DNA of 64,000 nt from the NCBI GenBank assembly GCA_037178975.1, contig JASJZH010000001.1, positions 6,990,501-7,054,500 of the forward strand, read 5' to 3'. Under the pieces are notes generated by a model. It ran no database searches. It was not told where the DNA came from and saw only the letters and a program-made list of their open reading frames with translations. A program made the translations under genes and the position numbers. Shown piece after piece: positions 57,973-64,000 of this stretch; the stretch's first letter is position 1; each line of letters begins with the position of its first letter. Source of the DNA: Oscheius tipulae. Lineage: Eukaryota > Nematoda > Chromadorea > Rhabditida > Rhabditidae.

Positions 57973-58188
57973 ATGCTTTCAAAGACTTCAACGAAAAATC
58001 CTGAAAACATGTCCTACATTACCGATAGTGAGAAATCGTCCGGAAGAGTCAGGATCAGTCTAGATAAGAAGCCAGATTGTAGGAAACCAACGGAGACTGT
58101 GAAGATAATCGAGAGGATTAACATGAATGGACCAACTCCTAATGGTAGTCCGGTGAAGATATCTTCTATCTATCCAAAGTTGCAGTAA
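57973..58188 (+). CDS. Short hydrophilic open frame, doubtful gene
   Basis: A 71-residue polar, Lys/Ser-rich frame (MSYITDSEKSSGRVRISLD) begins 5 bases after CTTCTTGTAG, a plausible acceptor, and ends just before the convergent exchanger gene. No domain. Could be the last exon of a gene whose earlier exons were not found. Confidence 0.3.
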   Translation: MLSKTSTKNPENMSYITDSEKSSGRVRISLDKKPDCRKPTETVKIIERINMNGPTPNGSPVKISSIYPKLQ

Positions 58189-58220
58189 ATATGTTTATCT
58201 ACCCATATTGTTCGGATTTT

Positions 58221-61151
58221 TCATTTCCTAGTCTCCTTTTCTCCATTCGATAATGGATTACGGGAGCGTTGTAAGATGACATTTGGCAAGTAGAGTCCTC
58301 TGATGACTGGCTCTTCTTTCATTCTTGTATCTAAAGGCAGGTGAATCAGGCTCTGAACAGCACTCTTTTCGTACCTCATCGAGGCTAAAAATACCGTCTG
58401 AGTCGGTGGCTTCGCCAAGAGACTGGGAGCGGACTTGACGAGCAGAAGTTTGCCAACCGGCCCGGTCAGCAGAATCACCAGAATTGCTGTATTGACCACC
58501 TGCTCTGAGCTTATTTGTGTGGGGTTACAGAACCTACGAAAGAGGCGCCTTGTTCGTATTCAGGAAAGGGAGCTGCCATTTGAATGAGACTCGGAGCCAG
58601 CGCGCCTTGAAGCGTGGCCTTTGGGACCATTGACAGGAGAATAACCAGACGATTCTTAACCTTGTATCCAGTCGGAGAGGTCACCAGAAGTCCAATTCCT
58701 ACTCTGATCACGAATCCGAGAACTATGAGTGCTGTGATCCAACTGAATGCCTGCCAAGATATCCAAAAAACAAATTTTGAGACAAAAACAGATAGAAGTA
58801 CCTGGTCGAGTTTCATCTTCATCCCGACAAGCACAAATAGGAGCGGAGCAGATACCATGTTGAAGATGTTCAGAAGACAGCGCTCAATTTCAAGAACCTT
58901 CTCAACTTCTTGCTTTCGTCTTCGTAGACAGCAGACGGAGCCGAGTATGAGCACGAAGACGATACCGGCAAAGCCGCAGCCAAGAGCAAACATGGCTGCA
59001 ATCTTACTTTGAAGCGGAAATGGGAATACAGTGTGGATAGTTGCAAAACAAGCAGGGTAAGTAACATTTCAAAAGAATAGACAAGATTGTTTACTGTAGA
59101 TACCGTAAAAGCTCTAACAAAAGCCCAGGACTGTCCATTACGTCATGGCGTACTCGAGTTCTTAGGTTGAAGACGGATCTTTCAAGACTTTCAATGTTAT
59201 GCAAAGTTGTAGCCCGTGATCTGCTCTACAATTTTGCTAAACATTGCAAAGCTCAAGCATCCCGTCTTCAACCGGAAAACACATTTACACAATTGCGCAT
59301 TAACTTACGTAGCCTTGAACTAACCGTATTCATGGGCGAGCTTTTACGGTGACCGAAATCCAGCTCACTTACCCGTGATTGCAGCAGTTGACAGAGACAG
59401 AATAAGGGCCAATAGCTGATAGAATGGCTGATTAGACCTCGGGAAATGCCAGAGAATCATCCCTAAGAAGCGCTGCTCGAATGCATTGACCGTTGACTTA
59501 CCAAATGTGATGCCAAGAGCTGTGCATGCGAGCACTTTGATTCCAAACGGGAGCAATGTGGCAGGGATAGTTTCTAAATTTTAGTTTTCTTTCTTCTGTT
59601 AGGCCTCTCTGCTACCTCTAGAAAAAGCACAAGTCGCTGTAATGATGAAGATAAACAGACAGACGAAAGTGTTGATGGAAACTGAGGCCGGAATGAATTG
59701 AGGGATCCCCTTAAATGAGTGGTCTTCTAGAGAAAAAAAAACATACTGTATCCATGCCGAAGCCCTGTTTCTTCAAATTCACAATAACTGGCATTATGAG
59801 CGGTGTGGACGAGGCAGCCAAAATAGCCCCCAGAAGAAGTGAAATGAACCAAGAGGACTTGAGCAAGAAGAAGCAGGCTGCAGCCAGCATGATAGCTCCG
59901 ACGCATGGAACGCAGAATCCAAACCAGAATATTGCTTTCTGAATTCTCAATAGTCTTTTTCACGTTTCTCATACCCAATTGTTTACAATGTAGTCGAGTT
60001 GAAGACCGATTCCCCATCTTACGATCAGGATGACCAGGGCCAGACGATGAGTCATGATGCTCCAGTCCTCGTCGAGTGTGAATACTGTTGATAGGACTTC
60101 GACATTGCTAATGATGACACCGACCAGAGTGGCTCCTAAATATGACTCTTTTATATATACAGTCTGTTCAAAAAAAGGATGCATAATTTGATATGGGCGT
60201 CGCGCATATTCTTTGCTGCGTATCGAAGATTTTCATGGGATACGTTGGTGCGCAGCCAAAAATCCCATTTGAAAATGTTTACCGGAAGAGACTATCAAGT
60301 TGCCTCTATCACTTATTATAAAACGAGTGTGCATACTGTCCACATGTGAACTAAGTTGGTGCGCGGTGGGTTCAAAAATGGGCGGTATGCTGCAAAAATC
60401 GGCAGTTTTCGTCACTTTCATTCACACTTTTCCATGTTGGTTTATAAGCGTTCTGGCTCATTTTTGAACCCGCTGCGCATCAACTCAGTTTACCTGCTGC
60501 ACACCCACATAAATAGCCGACGCTTTATTTCTATCTCGATCGTCTTCACCACAACAACTGTCTCATATGTGTCAACAGCTAGCCTTGTTCAGCTCAGTTC
60601 TTGAACCTCTTTGTGGTTTTCGACTCTTGCCGCTCCGTGTGTTGTTTTTGGGAGAAGCGAATAATGACACCTGATGATGTATCACTGTACGATGCTGTAC
60701 ACAGCTCAGGTCAGACTGTCCTTACTCACCAAAAGAGACGGGAAGGTCGAAGAGAATGTTCAAAGCGTTGGCCGCTAGAGATGACACAACCAGCAGACTA
60801 AGTAACGAGACGACGGCGAGCAGTACATCGCGAAAACTTTCAGGCAATGGAATACTTATAGTGAGCGGATGAACTGAAAGAGTTGCACTGCGTGGTTCTT
60901 TGACTCACAAAGATCTTGTTTGAAAATAGCTAAGAAGGAGATGTAGGAGGAGAGCAGTACTATGAGACTGGAGACAACTGTGTTAACCTGAAACTGGTTC
61001 CTTTTTGAAAAGTAGAAGAACCTACAATCGAATGACTAAATATTTTATGAGCTGCCGTGAGAAAATGGCTTCCCATGCGGAAATGGCGGACGAACTGTCG
61101 GAGCCAGGAGTCACCATATTGCATAACGAGGAGATTACCCCGATTTTGCAT
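58221..61151 (-). CDS. SLC9B/NHA-type cation-proton antiporter-like protein
   Basis: Many exons and about twelve membrane segments. Family blocks: ATLVGVIISNVEVLSTVF, HRLALVILIVRWGIGLQLD, LLLGAILAASSTPLIMPVIV followed by NLKKQGFGMD and KGIPQFIPASVSINTFVCLF, GIKVLACTALGITFGKS, NMVSAPLLFVLVGMKMKLDQ, LVILLSMVPKATLQGALAPS and VVNTAILVILLTGPVGKLLL. This order matches SLC9B (NHA) CPA2 exchangers. The ion-binding DD pair expected after KGIP...AAS is replaced by Ile-Asn (SVSINTF). The 5' exon (MQNRGNLLVMQYG) is uncertain. An intron (~60150-60740) holds a ~400-base insertion with TTGGTGCGCA motifs. Exchange activity is doubtful. Confidence 0.8.
60180..60560. repeat. TTGGTGCGCA-containing insertion in intron
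   Basis: Contains TTGGTGCGCA (60245-60254) and TTGGTGCGCG (60356-60365) plus GGTTCAAAAATGGGCGG and its near complement TCATTTTTGAACCCGCTGCG (~60456). It resembles the hairpin element in the Cys-loop receptor intron at 31761 and sequence near 61471. Confidence 0.55.
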
Positions 61152-61409
61152 GCGAGGAGAATGACGCGCAGCCTTTGTTCTCCCTCTAACCCCTAGACAA
61201 CACAGGTGTTGGGAAGAAAAATCTGGAACTGTGAGACTACAACAAGGACAGAACGATGTGCAAGGGCAACTAATTAGAGATCGTAAGGGCTAATAGACGG
61301 TAGAACATGCTCAGCAGTGATGGCTACTTGTCATCCAGTCTATGAGTCGATTGATCGTTTCCTTGTTTACAAAAAATTGCTTGGTCATGGTTCTCGGAAA
61401 GCCCGAAAA

Positions 61410-61560
61410 GGATCTCTAACACCCAACCGGTTTCGAACGGACGGAATGCTGTGCCATTTTGACTTTGCACTGCGCACCAACTCTTATAAAAAAGGACTGC
61501 GTATCGGCAAGTTGCCCTAGTCAATTTTGACGCGCAGTCTGTGTTTTTTACAAGTTGATG
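61410..61560. repeat. TTGGTGCGCA family member, intergenic
   Basis: TGCGCACCAA at 61471-61480, followed by ACTGCGTATCGGCAAGTTGC and GACGCGCAG. The GCGTATCG and CAAGTTGC pieces also occur next to the 10-mer at 31824-31860 and 60220-60255, so this looks like a diverged third copy rather than a chance 10-mer. Confidence 0.45.
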
Positions 61561-61763
61561 CGTACTTCAAAGTCAAAACGGCACCTCTGCATTCCGCCCG
61601 TCTCCGTTTCTAACACTAACTGGGAGCAAGATAGACAAGAAAGGGGCAGGGCAGGGGCACCTTGCAAGCAGTCTTTTGGAGAAAGGTTATGAACAGGGGA
61701 AAAGACCTAACTTTTCTCTTTTACAACGCGTCGCTAACAGACTGAAGTCCAGGTGTCCATCGT

Positions 61764-63545
61764 TTATTTTTGTGTATTCCAAGCGATCACCAGCTGCCCG
61801 AAGTACAGTTCTGCCTCGTTCCGCCTCTGCTCCTGCGCATATATTCTTGTCTGATTCGTTTTGAACACTCTGTAGAACTGGTCCTTCCACTTTGGCATGC
61901 TCAGGATGACGGTCAACATGACCACTGATGGACCACTGAAAAGTTGATCGTCTACAGAAGATGGTTTACCTGCTCTTTAGCAGCTCGAACATCATCAGAC
62001 CATGCGGGTTCCAGCCGAAGAAATCCATGTAAACTAAAAGAGAACAGACAGCTACTATCCAGGCAGAAGCGGTCAAGGCCGTGTTTTTGCAAAGCTGCAA
62101 AAAAAATCATTTTAGTTTCCGATTGACCTACCGTAAGAACTCTGACATTCTCGACCAATTGGAATCTTTTGTTCAGGGAGTAATGCTGTGGCTTTCCCGA
62201 CAACGAAACTCGGAAGATCATTCTCTTGTTCCAGAGGATCAACACGAAAAAGAGCTGAAACCATGTACTTATGTCTCTAGGGTTCCCTACCACAACGTTT
62301 GCGAAAATGATGCCAATAACATAGAAGGCAAACTTCTCCACAGCATCTCCCATTGTGTTCAAATACACGAAATATGTGCCGGTTGCTGTGATGAACAAGA
62401 GGATCGAGATTGAAATGTATCTTCGGCTACGTCTCTCATAGTCCTGAACATGGTCTTTGGGTGTGTCCAGTCCTCTGTGAGCGACAGGTGAAAAGAGTCG
62501 TTGGTTGTTAGAGAGTTCAGAATCGTTCAGAGAACTGATTGTCGGGTAGTGGCTGTCAACGTACAAGTCAATTTCCCCTTTGGCATTGTTGGGTAGGAAA
62601 AATGAAAACGCAGGAAAACACCCGAAAAATTAATGCCATTCTCTACCAATATTGGAAATTTTCCGCGGCGTGGACTCCAACCTGGGTCGCGTGGGCCGTA
62701 AAGGCGCGGTACACGAAGTACAAAAAAGCTTTAGTCAAAGATGGTAGCGCATTTGATTATAGTTTTTGACTACTGGGCCTGTCGAATTAGAAAGTTTGTC
62801 TGACTTGAACTTTTAGATTGTATATAGACCCGGGACAGTTTGGACACTAGGAAACAAAAACACGTTTCAAAACCAGAACACAAAGCTCAGTGACTTTTGC
62901 ACAATAAACTATCACCTGGCAGAGTTCTACTCTTAATTATTAACATAATTTCCAGCTAATTCCAAAAACCAATTTTCCAATTAAGACTTACCTTTAGATG
63001 GTACAGGGCGAAGAGACGCTCGACCATGAATGCGGCCGATGCATGGGCCATCACAAAAATGTATATCATTTGAGAACAAGAGGAAATGATTAAAAACACG
63101 TCGCAATTATCTAAAATTAACGTATGGTAATAAGTTCTTGCCTCTAACCAGTCTTGAAATCATAAACTATTGCGTAACCGATAAAGATCATCCTCCCCAG
63201 ATGAGCCGGTATTTGGATTCCCACAAAGAGACTGGCGATGTAGGTGAGATTCGTGTGCCAGACTACGGTAGTGGCCAGAAGTTTCAGGAGGAAACAAGCC
63301 AAGACTATGTCGGTCAGAAGAAATATCGTCTCCAGGGAGTACACGAGATAGTAGGGCCAGAAGATGTGAATCTGACTGTTGACTTTCGGCAGAAAGTCAA
63401 AGAGATTCATGTTGCGGTCGTAGCAGACTGTCATAGAATTGTCTGAATGCATGTGACCGACGTCAAAGTGAAGAAAATAGTCAGACGAACACCTGTCATT
63501 CATGAGAAGAATAAATTTGTTGTTTGCGGGGAAGCAAGCCTCCAC
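61764..63545 (-). CDS. Serpentine chemoreceptor-like GPCR (Sra/Sre superfamily type), 5' end unresolved
   Basis: Seven membrane segments spread over about eight exons. An extracellular N-terminal region (VEACFPANNKFILLM) leads to YYLVYSLETIFLLTDIVLAC, TYIASLFVGIQIPAHL, MIYIFVMAHASAAFMVERLF, YISISILLFITATGTYF, NVVVGNPRDISTWFQLFFVL, TALTASAWIVAVCSLLVYM and GPSVVMLTVILSMPKWKDQF. The loop SLNKRFQLVENVRVL matches the xxRFQ-x-x-EN block shared by nematode Sra, Srb and Sre receptors, which act in chemosensory neurons. The tail ends LVIAWNTQK at 61764. The reading frame continues upstream of 63545 through an acceptor (GCACAG), so at least one more exon is expected. Ligand unknown. Confidence 0.7.
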
Positions 63546-64000
63546 CAGCTGTTTCTCATATCTGTGCTAATGCTTCTTATCTAAACTGAAGTATGTTCTA
63601 AAACTGGTGCGCTCAGTCGGTTAGCATTCCGACTACAAAACAAAGGAGGGCGGGTTCGACAACCCCGTGGAGCAAATATTTCAGAACTTAGACGGGTTTT
63701 TCAGTTAATACCTGGGTCAGAATCGTCGTTTATTATAACATCATCCGTTTGAAATTTTGGAAAGCATTTCGAGCAGCAGCTTAGACCTATTTAGGAGAGA
63801 ACTGGGAAAAAACTACTCCAAATAAGTTTCTGATTTATAACAATGGAGAACAGATTCAGTCCGCTCTTTCAGATATTCTTGGACGTCTAGTAATAGGCTC
63901 TTCTGCTTGTGTGCGCATCAAAAGATAACAACTATTCAAGAGTTCTTGACCTGAATCTTTGTGAGGAAGTTCGTAAGGTTGGAGATAGACAGAGGAGGCT
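63546..64000. other. Spacer with tRNA-like element
   Basis: No exon is supported. GGTGCGCTCAGTCGGTTAGC (63604-63623) and GGGCGGGTTCGACAACCCC (63649-63667) form a tRNA-like A/B-box pair. It may include the promoter or first exon of the receptor gene. Confidence 0.4.
63603..63675 (+). repeat. tRNA-headed SINE-like element
   Basis: A box CGCTCAGTCGG and B box GGGTTCGACA at tRNA spacing, with TTCCGACTACAAAACAAAGG between them as in the element at 27820 (CTCTGACTACAAGCCAAAAG). The T stem pairs partly (GGCGGG...CCCCG), so it is closer to a tRNA than the other copies, but the acceptor stem does not close. Confidence 0.55.

Overview
This window is animal nuclear DNA and is best explained as a nematode. 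Genes are split by very short spliceosomal introns (mostly 38-46 nt, GT...AG with T-rich 3' ends). Several start codons sit a few bases after a TTTCAG-type acceptor, as expected for trans-spliced messages. The gene content also fits: a glutamate-gated chloride channel with the avr-14 alternative C-terminal layout, a Sra/Sre-like serpentine receptor, GLD-2 and Nanos, and polybromo. The species is not identifiable from the sequence alone.

Layout. 0-10 kb (all +): a multi-THAP-like zinc protein, cornichon, an RS-rich nuclear protein, RPA-interacting protein, the mitochondrial trifunctional enzyme alpha subunit, and a Glass/CHE-1-type zinc-finger factor. 10-16.8 kb is an accessory patch: two cysteine-bearing secreted-type loci (-) flank an orphan membrane protein (+), followed by dispersed repeats, a four-helix membrane protein (-), and a ~1.6 kb inverted repeat. 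16.8-24 kb: Nanos (+), a small tail-anchored protein (+), a double-module tyrosyl-tRNA synthetase (-), and GLD-2 poly(A) polymerase (+). 24-32 kb: avr-14 (-) and a strongly diverged Cys-loop receptor (+), head to head across a gene-poor ~3.2 kb gap. 32.8-37.2 kb: a FERM protein with a C-terminal membrane segment (FRMD3/5 type). 38-46.2 kb: polybromo (-). 47.5-52.7 kb: an ARM-repeat/BTB protein (+) with a DAP-1 gene nested antisense in its large intron. 52.7-64 kb (mostly -): an MFS transporter, a decayed prolidase pseudogene, a collagen-N-like fragment, an SLC9B/NHA-like exchanger lacking its ion-binding Asp pair, and a serpentine receptor whose 5' end is unresolved.

Repeats. At least four interspersed families lie in introns and gaps: a ~200 bp element with GTCCGTCCGT and GCGGCGAAG blocks, tRNA-headed SINE-like elements, a TTGGTGCGCA hairpin family, and a ~190-220 bp direct repeat, one copy of which lies in the spacer of the inverted repeat. 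There is no operon logic tying the genes together. The notable groupings are two germline mRNA regulators (Nanos, GLD-2) about 5 kb apart and two Cys-loop receptors side by side.

The most interesting observations are the avr-14 duplicated channel cassette with phase-matched alternative acceptors, the pseudo-dimeric tyrosyl-tRNA synthetase, the charged TM2 of the divergent Cys-loop receptor, the NHA paralogue without its DD motif, the prolidase pseudogene that keeps all metal ligands, and the near-perfect inverted repeat. Exon joins were done by eye. Gene spans are given from predicted start to stop, introns included.
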